A stretch of 64,000 nucleotides of DNA from Cichorium intybus (Eukaryota; Streptophyta; Magnoliopsida; Asterales; Asteraceae), in assembly GCA_023525715.1 (NCBI GenBank), contig CM042011.1:61216354-61280353 (forward strand). The letters run 5' to 3'. Below, piece by piece: positions 25,593-35,601 of this stretch. The position numbers and the translations under genes were made by a program. Positions within the stretch are counted from its first letter, which is position 1, and each line of letters opens with the position of its first letter. The notes under the pieces are model-generated. The model made no database searches, was not told the origin of the DNA, and worked only from the letters and a program-made list of their open reading frames with translations.

Positions 25593-25609
25593 TGGCGCCG
25601 TTGCCGGGG
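25593..25609 (+). promoter_or_regulatory. Primer binding site, tRNA-Asp type
   Basis: TGGCGCCGTTGCCGGGG is complementary to the 3' end of plant tRNA-Asp, as known for Athila-type elements. The equivalent after LTR 2 has one change (GGCGTCG, near 31057). Confidence 0.85.
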
Positions 25610-25656
25610 AGCTGTGCGCTTAGGTTAGGTGAGTTGTAGGACTTAGTTTCTGGTAT

Positions 25657-26946
25657 GTGTACATCCTTATAATGGGTGATTACATGTACTCGGATCAATA
25701 TTATGAAGATTATGAAAATCCGGCCGACATCTATTACAAGGATGGTTACTACAATGGATCATTCGATGACAATGGATGGCGGACCGAGGAGTCATCTCAG
25801 CTTGAGAATTCTGTAACTTGGGCCCAACTTTGGGTATTCATGTATAACAACTACCATGAGCAGAAGGACCAGGCTGAAGCTCTTGAAAAAGTGCAAGCTT
25901 CTTTAGATAGGTTAGAGGAAAGTTGGAAATGTTCACCACCTTCGCCAGAACCGGAGGTGAGTGATTTTTATACCAATGATAATGTGTGTGAACTTGCATC
26001 ACCTGAATATGTGATGGAAGGGCATACACCTTGGGAAAGTCAAGAGACCACTGAGATGGTCGAAACGGTTGTTGAGGAAGAGGTTGTAGGTGACAATGCT
26101 ACTTCTGACTCAGCAACCTTTGAAGTTTTTGATGTTTTTGAAAGTATTGATAATGTTGATCTGGTGTTGGGTGAATCCATACCATCACCAGAAAATTTGG
26201 TTGATGAGGATGTTGTGGAGGGGACTGTAAGTGACAGTACAGATTCCAACCCAACAATTCCCGAATTTTTTGAAGTTGTCGATATTTTTGGGGAAGGGGG
26301 TGTAGATGACAATACTACCCCTGACCGTGTAATTTTTGAAAATTTTGAGGAATTTGAAGGAAAGGATCTGATGATGGGTGACTTTGTACCATCATCAGAT
26401 CAAACAAGTCGTTCACTCTTGGTTCCGACCCACCTGTTGGACGATGATCAAGAAGTTGATGTTGACGAATTGAAATTTGAAAACAATAATAAACATGATT
26501 TTATCACCACTCATGATCCATTCATGAATGGAAGATTAGATGTAATTAATACCATCGATGAGGACATATGGAAGCATCCTGATATGTTGCCTGCCGATCC
26601 CATTCGATTGGAAAATTTTTATTGGTACTGCAAGCCAAAATTGCAAAATGAAAATAACACGCAATATGAGAGCAACAAACGAGGCACAGCACAACTACTG
26701 GGAGCAGCACTGGGCGCGCTTCATGTCAAGCCTTTGACCTTGAAGAGATGCAGAAGAAAGGACCGAGCTTGGAGGTTCAAAGCTACCTCCAAGCATTTAC
26801 GGGAGTTAACTAGAAAGCAACAACTGGGCAGCAATAAGAGAACCAACAAGCCATTCGACCCAGGAAAGTTGGAGGAGCAGTGGGTCAACAAAGGGACGGT
26901 GGTGACTGAAAATCAGCGAAGGAAGAAGGCGTACGATCCACCGTAG
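25657..26946 (+). CDS. Acidic ORF of Athila-derived element (unknown)
   Basis: One frame of 429 residues; an internal Met at 25672 is an alternative start. The N-terminal 60 residues are rich in Tyr, Asp and Glu. A helical, possibly coiled segment follows (about 60-95), then a long acidic stretch with repeated FEVFDVF and FEVVDIF segments (about 150-250). From about residue 310 it becomes basic (RCRRKDR, about 364-370). No Cys-His zinc knuckle, protease, RT or integrase motif is seen, so it is not a normal gag-pol. The stop is followed by CGCTTGTTGGGAGGCAACCC (26982-27001), a segment commonly found after pol in Athila-type elements. That suggests gag and pol were lost and the ends fused. Function is unknown. 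Confidence 0.6.
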   Translation: MYILIMGDYMYSDQYYEDYENPADIYYKDGYYNGSFDDNGWRTEESSQLENSVTWAQLWVFMYNNYHEQKDQAEALEKVQASLDRLEESWKCSPPSPEPEVSDFYTNDNVCELASPEYVMEGHTPWESQETTEMVETVVEEEVVGDNATSDSATFEVFDVFESIDNVDLVLGESIPSPENLVDEDVVEGTVSDSTDSNPTIPEFFEVVDIFGEGGVDDNTTPDRVIFENFEEFEGKDLMMGDFVPSSDQTSRSLLVPTHLLDDDQEVDVDELKFENNNKHDFITTHDPFMNGRLDVINTIDEDIWKHPDMLPADPIRLENFYWYCKPKLQNENNTQYESNKRGTAQLLGAALGALHVKPLTLKRCRRKDRAWRFKATSKHLRELTRKQQLGSNKRTNKPFDPGKLEEQWVNKGTVVTENQRRKKAYDPP

Positions 26947-27717
26947 CTGGAGAAGGAACAGTACGTCTGGCTGAAGACGTTAAACTTAGCGCTTGTTGGG
27001 AGGCAACCCATCGTGTCATAAGTGGGTTTTATATTTCTTAGGATTAATTTAGAAAATACATCAATCTTTTGCAGGTATTAGTGGTCTGAAGCAAGTGTGG
27101 GGTCGTGTGAAAAGTTTTGAAATCTTCAAGACCGCGCCGCGGATTTTTGAATTGCGCGACGCGGGTTCGAAACTCAACCCGATGCGCAGGGGTTGATTTG
27201 GCGACACGCGCGTCGCGGAAACGAGAAATGCGCGCCACGGGAAACGATCATACGGTTTTTGCCCTTATACGGTGAGCCGCGGCTCACAACTCAAATCACA
27301 CGACTCGGAGCTCTGGTGATCAAAAAATTTCTTGCATTTTTTCTTGCTTATTGTGTTTCTACTACCAAGGTATGCTCTTTTAACTATCTATCAGCTGTTT
27401 AAACTAGTTATTAGGTAGTTAATTTTAGGGTTTTATTCCAAAAAGTTCAAAAACTTAGAATCACTAATGCTAGCCCATCGGGTGTTTGTTTTGCCAAATG
27501 GACACCCTAGATGAGCTAGTCGGCACTTAGGCTACCTTGTGGTATGATTAAAATGAGATATAGCAGGTTAAAATGGGGATTTGATCCCGGGTTTTCAAAA
27601 CAGGCGTACGCCGCGCCGCGCCATTGCTCTTGGACCGCGCCGCGGTGCGGTGGGGAAGAAAAGGGACTGATTTTGCAAAAAAATTTTGTTTTGTGGCTAT
27701 ATTTTCTTTTGCAGATG
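26947..27717 (+). other. Athila inter-ORF region with splice signals
   Basis: Contains the GGGAGGCAACCC segment, an AAGTGTGGGG word (27094), GC-rich CGCGCCGCGG words at 27131-27235 and 27605-27655, and a plausible intron. The donor is AAG|GTATGC near 27370 and the acceptor TTTTGCAG|ATG ends at 27714-27717, directly before the next start codon. Confidence 0.5.
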
Positions 27718-28932
27718 ATGTTCAGATTGGACCACGCCTTCCTCCAGTTTCCTGCGGGACTTGACTGTTCAGTGGAGTATATCTCGCGGAGGGATGCATT
27801 GATTCGTCACCGGGTCCTTGAGGCGACAGTTATCGACCGGGATATCCTGAGGGATGCAGGGCTTTGGGATGCGATCGAGCCGTTTCTGCACCGCACCTGG
27901 ACCCACGAGGAGGCATCGTTCACCTGCCGTGGTTGGGACAGGATTATGGCCACGGACGAGGACGTGGTCTACACGGAGTTGCTACTGGAGTTCATCTCCA
28001 CTATCCAGTTCACACCACGGGCGGAGGACCCGCGCTCCAGACTGGTGCGTTTTCGCTTGGGAGGTGTGCACAGGGAGTGCAACCTCCGGGAGTTTGGGAG
28101 GCGCACATGTATCTATACTGAGCAGGACTTCCAGCATCGCTATTTCACCCGATTCTTCGGGTCGTGCATTCAGGGGGAGCCGGAGCGCCCTCCCAACATG
28201 GAGGTTTGGACACCGCTGTCCAATGTGATGTACGAGGCAGGGACTTCGAGGGAGAGTCACCTCCGCGACCCACTTCACCGTCTCATGCACCGGATCGTCT
28301 CCACCTCCATCATGCATCGGGAGGGGGGCGAGAAGGTGTCGGGCGACGACATGACGTATTTGTGGATCCTCCTCGACCCGTCCCGATTCCTCCACCTCCC
28401 CTACGCCCTTGCGATCGCTCTCTCCACCTACGCGACTGGCGCCTCCTCCAGCAGCCCACTAGCCAGGGGGTACTTCATTACCTGCCTGGCCCGCTCATAT
28501 AGTATTCTCACTGCCCCCGTGGCAGCTTCCTTGACCGCTCTGCCTCCATCGCGCACTACAGCACGCACGCTGGAGAGGATGCAGCTCATTGAGCTGCAGC
28601 GCCCGGGGCAGTACATCCGGGCACCGACCGAGCCTCCTGAGGCACCTCAGCCCGCGTATGCCCAGCCCGGCAGGAGACGCCGGAGGCCAGAGCCGCCAGC
28701 ACCAGAGCCTGCACAGCCGCAGCCACAGCAGGATGACTCACCAGCCCTCCGCTGGCTGGAGGCCAGAGTCACGAGGATCGAGGACCAGCTCTTGAGGACC
28801 CAGGACCAGCTCGAGTGGATCGGGGAGGTACTTATACAGATCGCATCAGCCCAGGGCAGACACCCCCGACCATTCCCAGCCAGGTCCCACGATCACGAGG
28901 CTGGACCCTCCAGGCCACCGGGTAGTGATTGA
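27718..28932 (+). CDS. ATHILA ORF-1-like / putative envelope-like protein
   Basis: The product is 404 residues from the ATG at 27718. The frame is open from 27544, but the upstream part crosses GC-rich repeat DNA and a 3' splice site lies just before 27718. Residues about 75-130 hold the family block with ELLLEFISTI, then VRFRLGG, LREFGRR and IYTEQDF, as in the ATHILA ORF-1 family of plant gypsy elements. The rest of the core is hydrophobic and Arg-rich. A Pro-rich segment (about 300-345) precedes a likely coiled coil (about 350-380) and a Pro/His-rich tail. Codons are far more GC-rich than the surroundings. The location downstream of the lost pol matches the env-like position. No clear signal peptide is seen, so an envelope role is inference only. 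Confidence 0.68.
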   Translation: MFRLDHAFLQFPAGLDCSVEYISRRDALIRHRVLEATVIDRDILRDAGLWDAIEPFLHRTWTHEEASFTCRGWDRIMATDEDVVYTELLLEFISTIQFTPRAEDPRSRLVRFRLGGVHRECNLREFGRRTCIYTEQDFQHRYFTRFFGSCIQGEPERPPNMEVWTPLSNVMYEAGTSRESHLRDPLHRLMHRIVSTSIMHREGGEKVSGDDMTYLWILLDPSRFLHLPYALAIALSTYATGASSSSPLARGYFITCLARSYSILTAPVAASLTALPPSRTTARTLERMQLIELQRPGQYIRAPTEPPEAPQPAYAQPGRRRRRPEPPAPEPAQPQPQQDDSPALRWLEARVTRIEDQLLRTQDQLEWIGEVLIQIASAQGRHPRPFPARSHDHEAGPSRPPGSD

Positions 28933-29947
28933 TGTTTCTTTTTCTTTTTCTTTCTTTCTTTTTATTTTTGGGATATATATATAAACTTATGACACATCTA
29001 TCTGTATATTATTTTTTCTGTCATGTGTGTTTTAATTTATTTGTTAAGTGATGCATGATATACCAATCTGAGAGGGAGTTGTCTCAGACAAGTGTGGGGT
29101 CACCGTGCCCCCTCCACTTGTCTTGACCACCGGCGTGTCCTACTGTAGCGCTACAACTCCAGCATATGAATCAAGGATCCGATTGTACGCATTATACCTG
29201 TGATATTGAGCACCAAGCAGTGCATCGTCCAAAAAGGGGTAACTCTTTCTCCCTTGCTTTGAAATAATTTTTGTACAACGGGGACGTTGTACGGTTTTAA
29301 GTGTGGGGTGTGGACGGTCGAAAGAGATATTTTTGAAATCTTTGCAGAAATGATCAATTTTTCAATTTTTAGCAATATTTTTTCAAAATTTTTAATGAAT
29401 TGCAATTTTGAAATGAATGGTTTGTGATTGTGATAGCATTAGTATTTTTCAAGAAATACTATTTATTTGTGATCATACTATTAGTTAGTCAAATAAGTTG
29501 AGTTTTACGAGTTTAGAAGATTGAGCCGTTTTAGGATTGGAATTTAGGAAGGAAAAGTCAGTCAGTGGCCTTTGTTGTTCGAGCCGGTAGGTCTAAAATG
29601 GGTGGGCCTTATGCACCTTACCACCTAAGATCGTCTGGTCTGGGATGGTATTTCTGAAAGCTCGCTACACGGACAACATCGAAAGTCATGGACAATTCCT
29701 TAATGGCCTTTAGAATCTGAACGAGTAAGTACACTTCATTGTGGACAGAAAGTTTGTAATCAAGGGTTCTTTAGAAAGCCATGAATTCCAAAGAACAACT
29801 CAATTATGTTTTCACGAACTATTCCATTCTAACTCGAAGAGCAATAAACTATGAAACTAAACACAGTCAAAAATTGTTCGATTCTCTATTATAATTTGTT
29901 AAAAACTCTCTTGCTTGGGGACAAGCAAGGCACAAGTGTGGGGTGTT
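28933..29947 (+). other. 3' non-coding region and polypurine tract of Athila-derived element
   Basis: AAGTGTGGGG occurs near 29089, 29299 and 29933. The last sits immediately before LTR 2 and follows CTTGGGGACAAGCAAGG, so it is the functional polypurine tract candidate. No other gene is seen. Confidence 0.65.
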
Positions 29948-31047
29948 TGACAACGCCTAGTGATATCAAGTATTTTAGGCGTTGTTGAGCCCTGTTCTTG
30001 GTAAAATTATATCAAATATGCATGGGTATTCTCACTTTTCGTGCCAGGACTTGTCTGGAGAAAAAGAACAGAAACAGGGACTAAAAGTGTACAAAAGGAA
30101 AAAGTATGGAAAGAATGAAAAATCAAGAGAAGACGTACGCGCGCCGCGGATTTATCTTCTGCGCGACGCGGGCGTAAGGCGGTGGAACACATTTGAATGA
30201 CGAAAAAACGGGGAACGGATAAGTACGCGCGCCGCGGATTTCACTTATGCGCGGCGCGGTCACGGGAAATTTGCAACTATAAATAGAGGCATTTCCAGCC
30301 GAAAACCCGAGCAAAGACCGGGGGTAAACATCGACCTAGAAGCTCTTTGACTCGAGGATTCTATTTCAGAAGCTATCATTTGGTATTTTCATGTTTTAGA
30401 TTTTATTTCATTTTAGTTAAACGTTTGTAAGCTTTGATTTGAATCTTTGGGTGTGACAACCATTGATCTTCAGCTTAGGGTTCTGTTTTTAGTATTGTTG
30501 GGTTACTGATTTGATGTTGGATATTGGTTTGAGTGAATGAAATCATTCGGTTACATTAAATATTGATTTTTCGGTATTTTGGATGTTAGTTTGTGTTTTG
30601 ATTGTTTGTTTGTGTGTGGATTTTGTTTGTGACTTGGTTGGGACTGTTTCCCTTCGCTGAAAACAGTAGCTAACTCGGTTAGGTTGAGCATTAAATCTTA
30701 GCTAGTACTTGTTCAAGTAGAACTCTAGTTATTAGCTATTTTATGCTATGTTTGGTTTTGCTAGTTTGGATGCCTTCAATTGCTTCTGATTCAGAGATGT
30801 ACTTCTGAGTTCAGAAAGTAACTAGGTCATTTGGACATAGCTAAGTTTGGCTTGGGTATTTGAATATTGTTTCAAGGTAGAAAGATAGAAATTAGTTCCT
30901 CCGACTATAGCTGTGACACTATTAGTTGGTAATCTCTCATCTAGGCTAACCACGTAGCTCCTGTGGATCGACCCTGACTCCACTATACTAGTGAATGTTA
31001 GGTTATCTCTTATTTTTGACCGCATGACGACCTCTGCGTGCACGTCA
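29948..31047 (+). repeat. LTR 2 of Athila-derived element
   Basis: Co-linear with LTR 1. It is followed not by host DNA but by the primer site and a second copy of the internal region, so the elements are in tandem sharing this LTR. Confidence 0.88.
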
Positions 31048-31116
31048 AATTTTGGCGTCGTTGCCGGGGAGCTGTGCGCTTAGGTTAGGTGAGTTGTAGG
31101 ACTTAGTTTCTGGTAT

Positions 31117-31632
31117 GTGTACATCCTTATAATGGGTGATTACATGTACTCGGATCAATATTATGAAGATTATGAAAATCCGGCCGACATCTATTACAAG
31201 GATGGTTACTACAATGGATCATTCGATGACAATGGATGGCGGACCGAGGAGTCATCTCAGCTTGAGAACTCTGTAACTTGGGCCCAACTTTGGGTATTCA
31301 TGTATAACAACTACCATGAGCAGAAGGACCAGGCTGAAGCTCTTGAAAAAGTGCAAGCTTCTTTAGATAGGTTAGAGGAAAGTTGGAAATGTTCACCACC
31401 TTCGCCAGAACCGGAGGTGAGTGATTTTTATACCAATGATAATGTGTGTGAACTTGCATCACCTGAATATGTGATGGAAGGGCATACACCTTGGGAAAGT
31501 CAAGAGACCACTGAGATGGTCGAAACGGTTGTTGAGGAAGAGGTTGTAGGTGACAATGCTAGCTTCAAGGATCATAAGATCAAAAGGTTGGTTTTCTCAG
31601 TTTTGATCTTTAGAAATAATTGTTTCCTTTAG
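31117..31632 (+). pseudogene. Truncated second copy of the acidic Athila ORF
   Basis: The first 148 codons match the frame at 25657 almost perfectly. Identity stops at 31560/31561 in GCTA, after which the frame runs into copia LTR sequence and stops at 31632. It encodes at most an N-terminal fragment with an artificial tail. Confidence 0.88.
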
Positions 31633-31733
31633 GCTTTAGTTTATTATCTTCATAGAAGAAAATATAGATCTTTTCTAGGGTTGCATGTGAACCATAAGAT
31701 TTATTTGTTCATTGTTTGCTAGAAAACCCTTCA
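31561..31733 (+). repeat. 5'-truncated LTR of non-autonomous copia element
   Basis: Matches the last about 173 bp of the complete LTR at 37646-38414 and ends at the same ACCCTTCA. The upstream 590-600 bp, including promoter and TATA box, are missing. Transcription from its own U3 is therefore not expected; the Athila LTR could substitute. Confidence 0.85.
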
Positions 31734-31734
31734 G

Positions 31735-31746
31735 TGGTATCAGAGC
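31735..31746 (+). promoter_or_regulatory. Primer binding site, initiator tRNA-Met type
   Basis: TGGTATCAGAGC directly follows the LTR, the standard Ty1/copia primer site. Confidence 0.9.
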
Positions 31747-32969
31747 TTAGGCTTGTTTTCTTATGTTTGATATAAACTGCATGGATTATTTTGCCTTGAG
31801 TGTTTTTTGCGAAAAAAACCTCTTAGAGAGAGGCCAAAATCGTTGCCAAGGCTAGGGTTTCCTAACCCTAGCCGCCACCCCTTTGGATCCCCTTTATTTG
31901 CTTGCCTTTTAAGTTGGTTGTTATTTTTGGTAACTGTATCTTCAAGATAACTGGAACCCTTAAACCCTAGCTAGAAAATTTCGAACCTTAGGGGTTTAAG
32001 ATAGGTAAAATTAATTTGATTAATTTATAATATCTATCTTAGATTTAATTAATTTAATTAATTGTTAATTAAAAGATAAATTAAATCAGCTTAAAGGATT
32101 AATTTAAAATTTTCGAAAAAATATAATAAATTAGCGAAAATTCTGAATAAATTAATTCTAAAATATTTTAATAAGATTGAAATATATCTTATATATTTAT
32201 GATTAAAATTTAATACTTATATATAAGATTAAATGGTTAGTCTTACCGCAAGTAGGCCTCATTCACAAAACTGTCATATAAAGAGGGTATAAGGCGACTG
32301 CCTATAAAATGGTAGTCTAATGGGTGTCCACTCTTACCCACCGCCCTCCTGGTCAGTCTAGTGTCGTTAGCCGAACGGGTTTGATAGAACCGCTAAGCCT
32401 CTTAAACGTATAATGCTATAATTGAAAGTACTAGAACTTTAAACAAATCCCAATCTAGTTACTTTAGGTTTAAAAATGTGAATTGGTGCTAATCCATGAA
32501 ATTGCACATTGTAATTTGTGAAACATTGGTGGAGCGTGTGTGGTTAACCGGCACACCAATAGGGGTTCACAAAGAGTTGCAATGGGTTTCTCGATTTTAC
32601 CATTATTAACGGAGCGTGTGTGGTTAACCGGCACGTTAATTAGAGATGGCAATTGACTTCGAGAGTACCAAGCGAATTTGCATGGTTATTCACACCCGGT
32701 TTGTGATCCTCGGCATCCCAGTCACAAACAGTGGGGCACATCTGAGACTAAACATGCCATTGAACAGTTCAATGTGTCTCAACAGATCTAGGAATTTCAT
32801 AAGATGAAATTGGTAAGTGTATTATCTACCTTAATGACCATTATGTTGTGATTACGGCATCCCTCTTCACACCATAGTTGGGGTATTTTGGGTCATAGCC
32901 TTAATAAATAATATATTGGGTAATTATTTAAAAGGATTATCTAAACTAATAAAATTCTGTTTATTGTAG
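31747..32969 (+). other. Leader of non-autonomous copia element
   Basis: AT-rich leader with conserved islands shared with the intact element (42563-43904) and the minus-strand relative. They include a segment around 32240-32400, two GGAGCGTGTGTGG hairpins (32531 and 32611) and a GTTTGTGA/TCACAAAC hairpin near 32699-32729. Confidence 0.7.
32531..32556 (+). ncRNA. Conserved leader hairpin, copy 1
   Basis: Stem GTGTGTGG / CCGGCACAC with one bulged G around a TTAA loop. Near-identical copies are at 32611, 35576 and 36536 in this element. It is a structural RNA element of a transposon, not a separate gene. Confidence 0.55.
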
Positions 32970-33809
32970 ATGTCTGAATCAAGTGTCTATTCCCCTCCCC
33001 CTCCTCCTTCACCCATTTCTGAGAGCATCAGAAAGCACCTGATAAATATGGAAAGGCTGACTGGTCTTAACTGTAAGGAATGGCTTCGCAATTGGAGACG
33101 GGTTCTCGTCATTGCTGGAAAGCCTCATCTCACCGAGTATCCGATCCCGGTTCCACCGGAACAAGTCATCATAAAGAGTTCTTATGATGAGCGTAACTTC
33201 TTAGTTGATGAATCCGAAGAAATTCGTGACCTCATCCTGTTGACCATTGACCCCGAATTCCGCAAGGATTTTGAATCCTTGGGGCCATATGAGTTAATGC
33301 AATCGGTTGAGGAAAGGTTCCGAAAACCGGTTGAAAAGGAACGAGCTAGGATCTTCAAAAGACTTGCAGAGTGTAAGTTAAAAGAAGGAAGTAGCATCGA
33401 TTCGCATGTTCTTCAGATTGAAGCGTACATAGGCAAATTGTACAAACTTGGTTATTCCATGAGTCAGGAGTCGAGTGTTAACACTCTACTCGCTTCACTG
33501 ACTAATAAGTACGATCTGTTCATTCAGACGTATAGAAAGGAAGACCGGAAAAAGACCCTTATGGAAATGCGTCCACTGTTGATTTTATACGAGTCACTCT
33601 TGGATAGGCATAGCTCCAATGGTTCAGTTACTTCTGGATTAAGTCCAGTGGGAAGACGCAGCAAGAAACGATCCAGATCGTCTGGATATGTCTTAAGCTG
33701 GGAATCCACAGAATCGGATACAGTCACGGAAAGATTGGAAGACGCTCCAAAGTCAAAATCTTTTGAAAGCTCAGGTATATCTAAAAACCTCAAAATTCCT
33801 GTTCCATAA
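32970..33809 (+). CDS. Gag-like protein of non-autonomous copia element
   Basis: The 279-residue frame starts at the ATG following TTTATTGTAG. After a Pro/Ser-rich N-terminus it shows the copia gag core: LINMERLTGLNCKEWLRNW (about residues 25-45), then a helical block including LLTIDPEFRKDFESLGPYEL, an EERFRK segment and LLASLTNKYDLFIQTY (about 172-187). The same layout is present in the N-terminal part of the intact polyprotein at 43905. A basic stretch RRSKKRSRS follows. The CCHC zinc knuckle is missing. The frame ends before any protease; a decayed protease-like trace lies at 33810-33930. The product could contribute to particles made by a related autonomous element, which is inference. 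Confidence 0.75.
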   Translation: MSESSVYSPPPPPSPISESIRKHLINMERLTGLNCKEWLRNWRRVLVIAGKPHLTEYPIPVPPEQVIIKSSYDERNFLVDESEEIRDLILLTIDPEFRKDFESLGPYELMQSVEERFRKPVEKERARIFKRLAECKLKEGSSIDSHVLQIEAYIGKLYKLGYSMSQESSVNTLLASLTNKYDLFIQTYRKEDRKKTLMEMRPLLILYESLLDRHSSNGSVTSGLSPVGRRSKKRSRSSGYVLSWESTESDTVTERLEDAPKSKSFESSGISKNLKIPVP

Positions 33810-34196
33810 TTCCTTGATGCATAATGTGATAGTCACATTTTGGTTTGTATGCAGGGAATCAGTAAGTTACGGGACTCTGGCGCATAGGAGCACATTTGGA
33901 TTGGATTTCCAGCTCATGCAGTTTTGAAGTTTAGTTAGATATTGAAATATTGTTATTAGCTTTTCAGATGCATATGACATTGTCTATCATATAGTACATT
34001 GTTCAAGGATTTTGTTTTTTAATAAAATTGTCATTTAATTTCTTTTAACATCTGTTGTTTGAAATTATCCTTGAAATGTTGTATGATTCTGTTGAATGCA
34101 TGATTGATGATAACTTGAATATTGAATGCATCCAAAGTGTTTGGATTTTAGGAATTGTGTCCCTCATGATTGTTAAGATAAATATTATAAGAATCA

Positions 34197-34450
34197 ATTC
34201 AACCAAAGGTCCAGTTGGACAGGACCTTGGAATCACTTGACTTAGAGTCACTTGATGAGTTGAGTTCTTAATATGTCAAGAAATGAATCAACCAAAGATC
34301 CACTTGGACAGGACTTTGGAATCATTTGACTTAGAATCATATGATGATTAAGTTCTTTATAAAGCACATGTGGCAAGAAATGAATCACCCAAAGATCCAA
34401 AGAATATGATTTTGGAATCAGCTGACTTAGAGTCAACTGAAGATTGCAAG
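34197..34450 (+). repeat. Three tandem units of about 94 bp with TGACT/AGTCA dyads
   Basis: Units begin near 34197, 34289 and 34383. Each has CAAAGATCCA-like sequence, then TTTGGAATCA and TGACTTAGAGTCA. Two related units lie in inverse orientation at about 50570-50725. Confidence 0.75.
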
Positions 34451-35575
34451 TCTTGAACAGAATTAACAAAGTCATAAGTTTACATAGGGATGTAAAAGAG
34501 ATTGAGATTAGGAGCAACGAACACATCAGTTGCTGTGTATTGCTCGAATCCTCAAATAGAACACAATTGGTTGTACTCCGCGATATTTGTCAATCGGTAT
34601 GACGAATATGGCTTCGCTTATCAGAATAAGTGATTGAATTGAAACCTTGAACAGTTCAAGGACTTCAAAGGAAGTACAAGACCCACAAAACCTGAGTGAC
34701 AACATAAAATGGGAAAATGTTTCACAGTTTATTCCCTTCCAAGAACATTAATAGTTATAATATGTCTTAGAAAGATGATGGAGTGTTGGTCGAAACAGTT
34801 CGATCCTCAATGTATGAGATATATTGTCAATTAGTTTCCGATACATTGAATACTAAACCAGTCAGACCATATTCCAACCACATTCTAGACTAAGTATGTT
34901 TTGGAGATACTGCTGAAATGTGAAGCTGGGATTATCCTACTTACACATAGAGAGTCCAGGGTCTTGTAGTGTTCGTCCGAACCTCATGACTAGCCTGAAC
35001 CTGATCAGCAATGTCGTTTCACTGGCTATCCCTCTATACCTGTAAAAGAAGAGCTCTTTTAGAAAGAACTCATGTTCTTAGGAAACAGTGGGAGTTGGGA
35101 CAGTCCTGAATGAGTTCAGGATTAGCCATGTGATAGAACCTTTAGTCATCACTAGGCTTAGAGCAGAAATCAGATTTTTGTTTTAAATACTGACATAATC
35201 TTCTCTTGACCAGTAATACTGATCACCATCATAAGTAGTTATGATCGGGGTGACATACCGATTGGTGGTAAAACACTATAGTTGGTACGGATTAGCAATC
35301 CGACTACTTGGAAGCATTGGTGAGCCCGGTTGCTGCCAATTAAGAGAACCTTAGAACGAGATACAGTCTATGTGACAGTTTGATTGATTCTACACCTGGT
35401 CTTACAACCAGTGGGAGTAATCATCAAAAGAAACCAACATGGACAGAAACTTACCTTCAGAACATCTGGTTGAGTGAGACGATACCCAGAGTCAAGTAAT
35501 TGATTCCGGGAGAAGCACTCTCAATAGAAGATGAAATCTGAAAGGACACTGCATGGCACATTGTAAGTCGTTAGT

Positions 35576-35601
35576 GGAGCGCGTGTGGATCACCGGCACA
35601 C
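35576..35601 (+). ncRNA. Conserved hairpin, 3' copy 1
   Basis: Same stem as at 32531 but loop ATCA. The flanks (CATTGTAA before, CACAAAGAG after) also match the leader copy, so the module was duplicated with about 25 nt of context. Confidence 0.55.

Noticed and set aside
25593..25609. tRNA-like 3' end sequence
   Set aside because: It is a primer binding site, not a tRNA gene; no cloverleaf surrounds it. No tRNA or rRNA gene was recognised in the window.
27854..28502. Several frames of 85-137 residues overlapping the envelope-like ORF
   Set aside because: Shadow frames caused by the high GC of the true ORF.
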